NCBI GenBank assembly: GCA_027943335.1
Contig: BSBK01004082.1
Coordinates: 241,501 to 305,500 of the forward strand
Origin: Chamaecyparis obtusa
Lineage: Eukaryota > Streptophyta > Pinopsida > Cupressales > Cupressaceae
DNA: 64,000 nucleotides
Reading direction: 5' to 3'
Part shown: positions 34,084-45,097 of the stretch, one piece after another
Layout: every line of letters begins with the position of its first letter
Position numbering within the stretch: the first letter of the stretch is position 1
Made by a program: the position numbers and the translations under genes
The notes under the pieces: model-generated
What the model was told of the DNA's origin: nothing
The model's database searches: none
Seen by the model: the letters and a program-made list of their open reading frames with translations, nothing else

Positions 34084-34569
34084 AACTTCTGCTCGAATCG
34101 ATCAAGCAATGGGGTTGCTAGGTGGCTAAAATGATTCTTTACATTGCTCTCCTTGGTCATTGATTATTAAATCATGAGGAAATGATATGCTTAAAGCTCT
34201 TTATCCATCACTAGCTGAGTAAGTGCATTAATAATAGTTAGCTCAACTTCACAAACTGTCTAGTCAAACAAAATCTCGTGGTCACCAGATATGAATCTCC
34301 AAGTGCTCCAATCACAAACACAAACTCCATACTATCTGTATATACCATATCTTAGCTTGCATGATCTCATTCTACATAATCAGGGGTTGGATATAATTTT
34401 TTATCTACATCCAATGCTCCCCCTAAGGCCATGCAACCTTCTAGATTGATGTATCAATATAATCATCATACGAAGATACAATAGCATCTACTGTCCCTCC
34501 CTAAACCAATGCCTTATTGAAATATTTTACCTTCCAAATATTCTCATCCTCTTTATTTGTTGATTTCTT

Positions 34570-35560
34570 GAAATGATTCTTGAACTCATCCATGTACTTA
34601 GTAAGACTTTTAACATTGTCACCAATATTCTTCTTTATAACCAAAGGAGGTGTTCCTCTTGGTCGTCTTCTATTGTCCTCTCCATTATATCTTCAAAACT
34701 TCTCTATGTGTCCTAGATTCTTGAATTTGTAATGTGTACGTGTTGGAAAAATGGTCAGCACTCCCCTCAGGATTCATGACATGGTTTAATAGCCTCATGT
34801 GTCTTCTATAAGTCTAGTGGTTGTATCGGGCATTAACAAGTTGATCTTTTGGTGCAACAGTAATCACTAATTGTAACAAGTGGTATCAGAGCTTTGTCAC
34901 AGGTTCGAATCCCCTCAGGTAACACTGAGGGGGAGATTGTTGGAAAAATGGTCAGCACTCACCTCGTGATTCATGACATGGTTTAACAGCCTCTTGTGTC
35001 TTCTATAAGTCTAGTGGTTGTATCGAGCATTAACAGGTCGATCTTTTGGTGCAACAACAACCACTACTTGTAACAATAGGTGGTCTCCTATCCTGATTTA
35101 CCTATAGTTTGTAGTACCTTGCAGTATGCCCAAGGTTATTGCATTTGTAGCATGTGATCTTGGCTACTGACTCTTCTCTAATGTAATCTTGTTTATATCT
35201 AGACTGATTAGGTTTCCTACATTCTTCTTTCTTAACATTCCATATGCATAACGGTTAGGAAAATAACTAGTAAAGGGTTTCAAAGGGCCTTTACCTCTGG
35301 AATATCTTTTCATGTGTCCAACTTTGTTGCATCCAAACCATCTACCTCTTAAAGGTTTGATCTATTCTTTAGGCTCTTCAAAAGTATGTATTTCTTCATT
35401 CTTTGCTTCATGTGATTCATCATTGGTCTTAGAACATTCTCCTTCATTGTATCCAATTCCAACCATGTCTCATCTAGGTTTCTGTCTCTCTCTTTGTTCA
35501 TCAATTTTGTCACTGCTCATTGGTAACTTCTCAACGTGTAATTTGGCTTGAGTAACTTCT
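34570..35560 (-). pseudogene. gag C-terminal part with zinc knuckles, interrupted by a TRIM
   Basis: Minus-strand frames show a YNEGECSKTND stretch, then three knuckle-like motifs: GCNKVGHMKRY (about 35330), CYKCNNLGHTARYY (about 35150-35110) and, beyond the inserted TRIM, HYKFKNLGHIEKF (about 34720). Several knuckle cysteines are already lost. This is typical of copia gag C-termini that bind genomic RNA. Confidence 0.6.
34741..35075. mobile_element. TRIM (miniature LTR retrotransposon)
   Basis: Two 138-bp terminal direct repeats (34741-34878 and 34938-35075) run TGTTGGAAAAAT to TGTAACA. Between them are only 59 bp, holding a primer site TGGTATCAGAGC (34881-34892), a tRNA-like B-box GGTTCGAATCC (34903-34913) and a purine tract ACTGAGGGGGAG before the second repeat. 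On the plus strand this is the complete layout of a TRIM, with no coding capacity. No clear target duplication is left. Confidence 0.88.
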
Positions 35561-36449
35561 CAATGTGTAATTTTAGATTGATTATTGGAATAATTTGTAT
35601 TGATAACATTAAAATTAATAATTATATGATAATATTAATAATGTTCTCATTCACTCTAATTAACATCAAGTCTAATAATAATAATGTTATTAACAATGCT
35701 AATGTTAATATTAATATTAATAGTGTAAATGATTTTATATTTAAAAGTGTTAATATTTAATTCATTTATGTAAGAGTTTGGATTATGCTAACTTTTAAGA
35801 AATATTTTGTATTCAAGATAAGTATGCTATTAGTATTGGACTCCTACATGTTAATTTTGCATCTTTTTAGTTTATTACTTTAAGCATTTGGGCTTTAGTT
35901 TTTTCAATATGGGAAAATGTGTTGTACACATTGCATAATAATGTTTATTATTATAATATTTTATTTTATTATTTAAATGTTGCACCTAGATGGATGTGCA
36001 ACATGTAGAGATTCTCATGGAATATTCTTCATGAGTTGTATTGTAACTATTGTCAATCAAAATTGTGCCTATAGCAAGATGTTAATCTAGCTATCCCGTT
36101 CAAATATGGAAATACTCTCAAACTATGGGTATCCTATGGAAAGAGAAAATATCAAGGATTACAAGGCTATTTCCTTAATGGTACTCACCTATGCTATATT
36201 TGAAAGAGGAAAGAGATAGAAGGATGTGCGCATGAAAAAAGAAAACTAAAACTAAAGGGTGATGTACCGATACAAAAATCTGACTTGCAACTAAAAAATT
36301 CACAAGATCATTCATTAAAGACACTTCAAACTCACAACTCAATTAGGAACTCCCTACAAAATTAACTCTTACGACAGGGCTTGGTATCCTAATAGTTGAA
36401 GAGAAAAACACTAATGTTTTCTTGGTTTTAATCTCTAAATGTAAGAAAC
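35561..36449. other. no gene recognised
   Basis: AT-rich DNA with an 'aataatgttatt'-like low-complexity stretch at 35600-35760. A direct repeat arm lies at 36280-36331. Confidence 0.4.
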
Positions 36450-36987
36450 AATCCCAAATTAGTCATGTGAAGAAAGATAAACACCTATCACTAATATATG
36501 TCCAACCAAAAATAAAAAAATCCACTCTCTCTCCAAAAACATAACTCCACCTCTTAAAGGCATGCAACTCCTCTAAGTCTAAAAAGACCTCAAGCATACA
36601 CTATCTATAGTTTCATGAAATCCCTTCCTCCAATGAAATAGACTCCATGAACTCATCATCATTATAATATAACCATAACTCAAAAAATAATATTTATTAT
36701 GTAATAAAATAAATTAATATCAACATTTTATTAGAAATAACACTTCATTAAATCATAACCTCATAACATAATGAATATCACTTTAAATAAAATTCATTAA
36801 ATTATGAGGTTATAAATCAATAAATATTATTTAAAATAAAATATTGATATTCACTTATTTTAAAACTTTAGACATATTATTTTAATACTTTAGAAATATT
36901 GATATTCACTTATTTTAAAACTTTAGAAATAAAATTCTGACTTGCAACTAAAAACCTCATAGGATCATTCATAATAGACACTTCAAA
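36280..36987. repeat. direct repeats flanking block C
   Basis: A 50-bp sequence beginning 'ctgacttgcaactaaaaa' occurs at 36280-36331 and again at 36937-36987, bracketing the third copy of the SKP1-upstream block. Confidence 0.6.
36450..36930. repeat. block C, third copy of the SKP1-upstream sequence
   Basis: Same order of landmarks as 26830-27190 and 37725-38053. It preserves the uninterrupted sequence ('atatcactttaaataaaatt', about 36776) where the gypsy element is inserted in copy D. No SKP1 coding sequence was found next to it. Confidence 0.65.
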
Positions 36988-37654
36988 CACAAATATTTTC
37001 TTAGTTTTAATAACAAAATGTAAGGCACAATCACAAATTTGTACCATGGGATCTTAAATTCAGCATTAAATATTGAAAGGATATATATTAAATAAAGTTA
37101 AAAATACAATATTGAATAAAGTCACTCACAATCGATGTTGGACATAGAAAAATAATTGAGATGGAATCAATCTCTCGATAAAAATAATCAGGAAATGTTT
37201 GCGAGATGCAATATAATGGCCAAAAATGAGAACCCACAAAAATGAGGTGAAAAGACAAGATATAGGTCAAGAATCAAGAAAGGGTCAAATAGATGAGAAA
37301 AATAAGGAGAAAGAGGGGTCAAATTGTTAGAGACATGTAGTTAACCACCACAAAAATCTCCTAGACCCAAGTCAAACTCATGTAGAACTTCAAATCAATC
37401 ACAATTGCCTCAAAACTGCCCCAAAACCATGCAAAAATCTATATTCAAATGCTACTAAAAAATCCCTCTAAAATAGGAGTGCAACTACAATAAACTAAAG
37501 CCCAACTACCTGTAAGACCTTGTTAACTGATATATAACTAATAATGAAGTTAAAATATCCTCAAAGTACATCAAAACTCCTCAAAACTACACACTGGATT
37601 TGAAAGAAAATAAAATCGTCTCTCTGGCGTATATGCATATGTGGGAAAATGAAA
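36988..37654. other. no gene recognised
   Basis: AT-rich. The minus-strand ORFs crossing 37561-37825 run into block D, whose frames are not conserved in the other copies. Confidence 0.4.
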
Positions 37655-38053
37655 ATGTCCTGCAACCACGAAAAAATGAGCTCTAAGTCTTCTAGAAAAG
37701 TCAACTCCCTCCATGCAATCAGACATGTGAAGAAAGATAAACTCCTCTCTGTGATATATATGAACCCAAAAATAAGAAAATCCACTCTCTCTCCAAAAAC
37801 ATAACTCCACCGAGCTAAAAGGCATGCAACTCCTCTAAGTCTTAAAAACCCTCAAGCATACACTTTCTATAGTTTCAAGCAATCCCTTCCTAAAAAAAAT
37901 AGACTCCACGAAGTTATCTTCATTATAATATCACCATAACTACAAAAAATAATATTTATTAAGTAATAAAATAAATTAATATCCATATTTTATTAGAAAT
38001 AACACTTATTAAATCATAACCTCATAACATATAATTAATATCACTTTACATAA
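37655..38053. repeat. block D, left part (fourth copy of SKP1-upstream sequence)
   Basis: Homologous to blocks A-C. It ends in the target duplication CATAA (38049-38053) of the gypsy element and resumes at 53586. Confidence 0.7.
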
Positions 38054-38841
38054 TGTATCTTCTTAAAATGGAAGCACTTCCATGATAAGAACATTTAGCC
38101 CTCTGAGTAAGTGGTCTGGGGTCATGTCAAGCACCTTGATTAGGTCTTTGCATGGATCTGGCTATTTCCCCCTATTCTACTTCTGTCGCCCTTGTTTCAA
38201 GCCTCTTTCTGACAACTTGCTCTAAGAAACTAAAGATTTTGACTTTCTAGGTCAATGATGACCTGATGGGTCAAGGTCAACCTCAACCTTGACCTAGTTC
38301 AAATTTGACCTCAACTCTAACCTAGGGTAGAGTCAACCTCAACCCTGACCCCAGGTCCAATTTTGAAGTTCTAGGAGTTTCAAGGTGTCAGGCTTCAGAA
38401 ATTTTTATTTTCTCACATTCAGATCAACTTTTTCAGGTTTCGAAATGGTAACTCTTAAATTACATTTAATCTAGGTCCATTTCTAGAGGTTAACGTTAAT
38501 TAGGATTCAATTCTCCAATTTTGGCCTCTCTAAAAGTTTGTGCCCTAGATCACTATAAAAGGAAGCCTTCCTCTCTCATTTCAATCCATCTGTCATCCTC
38601 ATAATCTCTCAAGCAAGAAAGAAGGAGAAGGAAAGATAGAAAGCATTCATTCATATTCAAGCATTCAAGCATTCATCAAGGAGATCCATGGTTAGCCATT
38701 AAAGGATTCAATCTCTATGAAGCCCTCCTGTTGAAGATTTCTCCATCCACATTCACCCAAGCCACTTCCTATGATAAGATCCATTCAAGATTGGTGTTGA
38801 AGATCTAATGTCATTTATTTGAAACATTCTACATACATTCC
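38054..38841 (+). repeat. 5' LTR of the gypsy-type element, left part
   Basis: Starts TGTATCTTCTTAAAATGG. 788 bp precede the copia insertion, including a TATA box at 38554. It matches 52033-52821 of the 3' LTR. Confidence 0.88.
38554..38560 (+). promoter_or_regulatory. TATA box of the gypsy 5' LTR
   Basis: TATAAAA in the context 'gatcactataaaaggaagc', identical at 52534-52540 in the 3' LTR. The nested copia lies downstream of it, so transcription from this LTR would now run into the insert. Confidence 0.6.
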
Positions 38842-40311
38842 TATTAGAATATCTGAGAGGGGGGTGAATCAGTTATCTAATGTATAATCCAAAACACATA
38901 CTTAAAACTTTTGATACTTGGTAACTTAAAATATTGTATTGTCTATGCTTTTACCAATTACCAGTCTAAAACATATAGTAGTTACTGGTCAAATAAAATA
39001 TGCAACATGCAAATATGACATCAAACAAACATCACAATCAACACATAACATAAGAGATTTAACTTAGAAACCCTGTGAAGGGGAAAACCACCTGGGACCG
39101 GCAACCCAAAAATATTCACTCTTCTAAAGTGAGGTTGGTGAAAACCCAACCCTGTTAAAGGTTACAAACACACTTTTAGGTGTGACCTTGTTAGAGGATT
39201 TTAGACCAACCATTATCATCCAACTAGCAGTCACTCTAGGGTTGACAGGATAGCAATGTTCATTCTATGAATGATATATAAAAGACTTTCTTAGTCCACT
39301 TGGTTAAGAGATTTGACTGTGTACAATGGTTAAAATTTAATAGTAGGTGATCTTCCTTAATACCTCTTCAATTGTAGATGTACAGATTAATGTTAAGCTC
39401 ATTCAATTCTCTGATCATTAAATCAATTCTGTTCTAATCAATTTTTAGTAACTTACTATCACTCGGTAATAGCTTCTTGTCGCTTGGTAAAAACTCTGTA
39501 GTTTAGTTCTCACTAACCAGTATGATTAGGCATGCATGAAAACTTGTTCATGCGATAATTTTTTAGTCTCCTCCTTCCGGCATTACCTCTCACTAATGAA
39601 ATCTCCAGTCTCTTATATAGACAAGTAAACTGTTTTCTTCTTCTCCATTAGATTTTTTTTCTTAATCATCTTCATTGATTTAGCTACTTAAACATACCTT
39701 GGCTTATGTGTCAATAACTCATTTGATTCTCATCCTTTAGATCTTTCTTGAATTTTGTCATTCATCGATCTTTGTAACCAACATTATCTGTTACCTCAAA
39801 AACATACACTTTCCAGCTCCTCAATCTTGTCGGCTAAGCTAGTCATTTAGTTGCTCTGTTCTGCTTGGTTAACAAAGAAATGCATCGATGAACACAAGCT
39901 CGATTTACACTGTGCTCGGTATACACTACACTTCGTCGGTGTACACTGAAATGCTTCATCAACCAAGAACATTGCTTTGTGTCTTTCAGATCTTTTCCTC
40001 ATCATAGATGAATGAAACATAATCAAGTCAATATCATAAGGTCATAGACTCTTCAACAAGTTACTTAATGTATTTTTTATCCTTATCTATCATATCCATC
40101 TTCCTCATGTAGATATTTATGTACTTCATCTCTTCCACTCCTTTACTACAGATGTTTCAGTATAGTAACTTACAAGGTAAGTGTTGTCAAACTAGTTGAC
40201 ATCAATGACAACATAATACTAATTTAATCATATGTCATATATAATCAATCAACTTAGTGATCTTAAATGACAAATTCTTCAATCAGGTTCTAAATCAGTT
40301 GTAGTTCATCA
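38842..40311 (-). repeat. 3' LTR of the nested copia
   Basis: 1470 bp. Its plus-strand first bases are TATTAG where the partner LTR has TGTTAG, so the terminal dinucleotide has mutated. Hairpin arms are at 38849-38856 and 38869-38876, and a minus-strand TATATAAGA at 39611-39619. The polypurine tract ('atctctccctttggc') follows at 40312. Confidence 0.88.
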
Positions 40312-40847
40312 ATCTCTCCCTTTGGCATTGATGGCAACTCAAGTAATATGAAATATACCATACACATACCAAACATGTATTCTACAACTCTGTGAACAAA
40401 TGTTGTACAAGCTCTCCCTAGCTTAATATGTTTAATCACTACGTTACTCAACAACATTAACAATCCAGCTTTGACATTCTGCAAATATGATCTTTTCAGC
40501 TCTCAGGTTCCTGCTTCTGTTCTCAGTAACTGATCTTTAGTGTTCTTTCTTTCTTCCTTCTAGATTATCTCTCCCTCAAATAGTTCTCATCGGTGTATAT
40601 TGTTTCATATTTTTTAGCTCTCCCTTTGACAAAAATTCCAAAGAAACAAATAAACACACTACTCTTTATCAGCCAAGTAACTCTTTGTTGTCAAATGCAT
40701 TCTCTATATCTCTATATACTGATATCCCACTCTATTTCAGTTCTTCAAACTTATCATAACCTTGAACATGATCCAAAGTGTGAACTATGCTACATCAAAA
40801 TGAATGATCTTGTGATAAGATTAGGCTGATGTAACATCTAAATCACA

Positions 40848-42240
40848 TTAGTGACTGGTAGATAGGGGACGAACCCCTAGTCTAGTCCTTAAGTACTCAA
40901 ATGTATCCTTCGATAGAGCTTTTGTAAATATGTTTGCAAATTGTTCTTTTGATGTAACAAATTGTAACTAAACTTGCTTCTCTTGGACTTGTTCTCTTAA
41001 GTAGTGATACTTAATAGATATATGCTTTGTCTTAGAGTGCATCACTAGATCCTTTGAAATATTAATTGCACTTGTGTTATCACAGTATATAATCACCGGC
41101 TCAATGATTACCTCATTCATACCTTCCATTAATTGTTTAATATATGCAATATTTGAACAATTCATAGCAGAAGCAACATACTCTACTTTGGTTGTAGACT
41201 GAGAAATGCAAGCCTACTTCTTACTTGTCCATGTAACAAGTTTTTCACCAAAGAAAAATTTGCCTCCGGTGGTACTTTTTTTGTCATCCACATTTCCAGC
41301 CCAATCAGCATCGGTATAAACCTTCAGTTCAAACTTGCCTTCCTAAGGATACCATAATCCATAATTTTTTGTTTTCTTTAGGTATCTTAAGATTCTCTTT
41401 GTAGCAATCATGTGTGATTCTCTAGGGTTTGCAAAAAATCTAGCAACAATTCCCATAGCATGTGCTATATCTAGTCTACTATGAACTGCATACATTAACT
41501 TACCAATCATAGATCGGTATAGTGTTTGGTTTACCTCTATAGTTTCATCTTCCTTAGTTAGTTTGCATCTACTATCCATCAGTGTTCCCATAGGTTTAGC
41601 ATCTTCCATGCCAAATATCTTCAATACTTCCTTGATATATTTGGATTGTGTGATGAATATCCCATCATTTTGCTGAATCACTTATAGTCCTAGAAAGAAC
41701 TTAATCTCTCCAAACATAGACATTTCAAAATATTTTCTCATCTCATCAAAAAAAGATTTACATATGTTATCTTGACCTCCAAAAATAATATCATCCACAA
41801 ATATCTCAACAATAAGAATAGTGTCATCAGTATCTACTTTCATGTACAAATTGTTGTTCTCACTAGTTCTAACAAATCCAATACTTAACAAATAAGTATG
41901 CAACCTTTCATACCAGGCTCTTCGTGCTTGCTTCAAACCATACAAAGCTTTATGTAATCTACATACCATGTCTTTGTTTTCTGGATCAACAAACCCTTTA
42001 GGTTGTTCTATATAGACTTCTTCTTCAAGTATTCCATTCAAAAATGCTGACTTAACATCCATTTGATAAACTTTGAATTTCTTGTGTGAAACATATGCAA
42101 GTAGCATTATAACTCCTTCTAATATAGCAATAGGTGCAAATTTTTCACCATAATCGATTCCTTCCTCCTGTGCATATCCCTTGCATACCAATCTAGCTTT
42201 GTTCCTTGTTACCTCACCATTTTCATTTAGCTTGTTCCTA
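40848..42240 (-). pseudogene. reverse transcriptase and RNase H of the nested copia
   Basis: RT motifs: [38 protein letters not shown] (usually YVDD) and [12 protein letters not shown], then after a stop IFITQSKYIKEVLK and GKLMYAVHSRLDIAHA. RNase H: NTSAINISKDLVMHSKTKH, IKYHYLREQV, and an end NIFTKALSKDTFEYLR running to a TAA at 40848. About five stops interrupt it. Confidence 0.88.
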
Positions 42241-42299
42241 AATATCCACTTAGTACTGATAACAATCTTATCTTTCGGTCAGGGTACTAAGGTCTAGGT

Positions 42300-43690
42300 T
42301 TTTTTCTTCTCTATTTTTTCTATTTCCTCTTTCATTACATTAACCCATTCATCATTTTCTAATACAACTTTTACATTTTTCGGTTCATAATCACAAACTA
42401 GACATGTACCTTGTCTTGTCTTACTCCTTGTTTGCATGCCAGCTTGTTTGTCTCCAATAATTTGTATCTCGGGATGATGTCTCTTGACAAATATTACACG
42501 TACTCTATCTCTTCTTTCTTGTTCATCCTGTGTAGGCTCATTTTCTTTCTCGGTAGGTCCATCCAGCTCGTCGATTTCTCTTTTTTGTTCTTCTGTATTG
42601 TTTTCCTGCTGACCTGTTATCACAAGCTATGGCTTCGGTAGATACTCTGGGTGTTCAATGTAAGTAAATCTACCATAGTCTTCCAGTTCCTTTGTTCTTT
42701 CCTTTGTATTCTTTTGATCAAACTCATCAACTCAGACATTAGTACTTTCAATCATTTTATTAATAGTTTTATTCAGACACTTATATGCTTTGCTTTTACT
42801 AGAATATCCTAGAAATATCACTTCATCACCTTTTGAGTCAAACTTCCCATTTCTCTCATCTTTTAAAATAAAAAATTTTCTTCCAAAAATCTTGAAATAA
42901 CTTAAAGTAGGTTTGTGTCCAAACCACAACTCATAGGGTGTCTTGTTAGTGTCCTTCAGTTCTACTTGGTTCAAAACATAAACAACTATACTGATAGCTT
43001 CCCTCCAGTGTCTGAGAAACATTATTTTGCAGCATCAGTGTTCTTGCACAGTCAACTATTGACCTATTCCTTCTTTCAGCAATCCCATTTTGTTGAGGTT
43101 TCCTCAGTGAAGAGACCTATCTTTTAATACCATGCTCATTACAGAAATTAGTAAATTCATCTTAGATAAATTCATCTCCTCTATCAAATCTTAATAATTT
43201 CAATTCTTTACCAGTCTCTTTATCTACCTTTTCTTTATACCACTTAAACATCTTAAATGCTTCATATTTTTTTTCAAGAACATAATAGTCATCAATCTAG
43301 TATAGTCATAAAAAAAAAAAGAAGTATCTATCACCATAATAACTCTGAGTTCCCATAGGACCACACAGGTTGGTATGAACCAATTCAAGTATCTTCTTTG
43401 TTGAATAATCCTTGCTTTTGAAACTAGATTTATTCATCTTAACTTTCTGACATTCATGACACATAACATGATCAGGTTTTGACAAGTTAGGTAGACCTCT
43501 AACTCTTTTCCTTTTAATGATCTTAATAGCATTATCAAAGTTCACATGGCATAACCTTTTATGCCATAACCAAGCATCTTCATTTTTCATCATCAAGCAA
43601 GAAGATTCATCAGTATCAAGATACAATAGATTACCTCTTGATTGTGCACCAGTTCCAACTAATCTTCCACCATCATCAAAGATTTTCACT
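42300..43690 (-). pseudogene. integrase of the nested copia
   Basis: Zinc motif WHKRLCHVN with CHECQKVK. In the catalytic core HTNLCGP has Asn in place of the first catalytic Asp. The frame shifts by one at a 12-base A run (43309-43320 on the plus strand). It continues with FLRHWREAISIVVYVLNQ, KTPYELWFGHKPTLSYFKIFG and VIFLGYSSKSKAYKC, then a charged linker to about 42294. Confidence 0.85.
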
Positions 43691-43699
43691 TTCTTTCTC

Positions 43700-45033
43700 T
43701 CAAAAGCAACTCGGTGACCTGAATTGTTCAGCTATACCACACTTAACAAGTTATAGTTCAGTCCATCTACCCAATAAGCATTTTTAGATTTTATAATATC
43801 ATTTATCATCAGGGATCCTTTACCTCTTACCATACAGGGTGTGTCATTACCCATCTTAACAGATCCTCCATTGTATTCTTCAATTTGATCAAATTTCTCC
43901 TCATCACCAGTCATGTGATGTGTATAGCCACTGCCTATGATCCATGTATTATTTTTGTTCAATTTAGAGATCAGTGTTGTTTCTACATGCTGATCTTCTT
44001 CCTCTAAGTCATCTTTCATAGAAAAAAATACAACTTCTACATCATCATCAGAATCAGATTTAGATTCATTATCTTTGGCTATGTAACATACCTTTTTGCC
44101 TTTATGATTACTATCTTGGTTATCTTTGTTGTGTTGCTAGCCTCTGTCAACTCTTCTCCCATAGCTTCCTTTAGATCAGTCTTTGGTTCTTTCATCATAT
44201 TTCTTATGTGGACATCTAGTAGCAATGTGGCCAACCTCTCTATAATTAAAGCATGCCAAAGGTAGCTTACCTCGATACCTTCCTTTACCTTTGGGTAATC
44301 TTGTGGCCATAAGAGCTTCAAGTTCATCAAGCTCATCATCGGTATTGCTATCACTATCATCATTCCTATTATTCCTGCTAGACTTACCAATCTTCAGAGA
44401 AGACATGAAATCAGATTCCACAGATGAAACAACACTATTGTCAAAGTTATTCAATTCAAAGGTTGTAAGTTTACCAATCAGATTGTCAAGTGTAAGGACA
44501 TTACCAACTGCAGACCTTGTTTCATGAATAGTAGATATTTTGATTGCGTAAATTGGCAATAAGGTTTTGAGGACTTTTCTTACAACTGTCTCTTCACTAA
44601 TAACTCCATCAGATGCTCTAATAGTATGTACTACCTCTTTCAATCTATTTGTGTATTACGCATTATTCTCACCTTCCTTCATCTTCATATCATCGAATCT
44701 GCCCCTTAAGCTTTCTGCTCTAGCTCTTTTGACATTCATATCTCCATTATAAACTTGAGAAAGTTTATCCCACATGGATTTTGTAGTAGTCCAACATTTA
44801 ATATCTTCAAATTTAGAATCGGTACAGGAAGAAACAATCTCCATCATAGTAACATTGTGTTCATGCCTATCTCTTAGTTGATCAAGTGTCAGGGGACTAG
44901 TGATCGGTTCTATATAGCCATTCTCCATCAATTCTAGTGTAGAATTCCCAATTCTAGATATGTGCAACTTCATCTAGCTTTGCCATACTCCAAAGTTCTC
45001 TTTGTTGAGCTTTGGCACTTCCCTCTTATACAT
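43700..45033 (-). pseudogene. gag and protease of the nested copia
   Basis: Starts at the ATG at 45033 and reads to about 43700 in one frame with several stops (the first after about 19 codons). Gag motifs: TTKSMWDKLSQVYNGD, RAESLRGRFDDMKM, KVLKTLLPIYAIK. The knuckle reads CFNYREVGHIATRC (about 44220-44260) with its second Cys replaced by Tyr. The protease begins WIIGSGYTHHMTGD: the catalytic DSG has become GSG, so it would be dead even without the stops. Confidence 0.85.
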
Positions 45034-45083
45034 TTTGAGATCTTTGTACTAAATTCCTTAAAACTCTTATCTAAGAAACCAAT

Positions 45084-45095
45084 GCTCTGATACCA
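45084..45095 (-). other. primer binding site of the nested copia
   Basis: Minus-strand TGGTATCAGAGC, two bases from the 5' LTR; complementary to the 3' end of initiator methionine tRNA. Confidence 0.9.
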
Positions 45096-45097
45096 AT

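Larger units (their letters stand above)
30839..35560 (-). mobile_element. internal region of a pol-less copia-like element
   Basis: On the minus strand the order is gag zinc knuckles (about 35340-34680), a long broken ORF of unknown type (34083-31309), polypurine tract, 3' LTR. No protease, integrase, RT or RNase H motif was seen in between. The 5' end and 5' LTR were not found; similarity to anything known fades after about 35560. Confidence 0.5.

Noticed and set aside
34736..35080. 5-bp target duplication for the TRIM
   Set aside because: Flanks read 'gtacg' and 'atagg', which do not match; the duplication has decayed or never existed.
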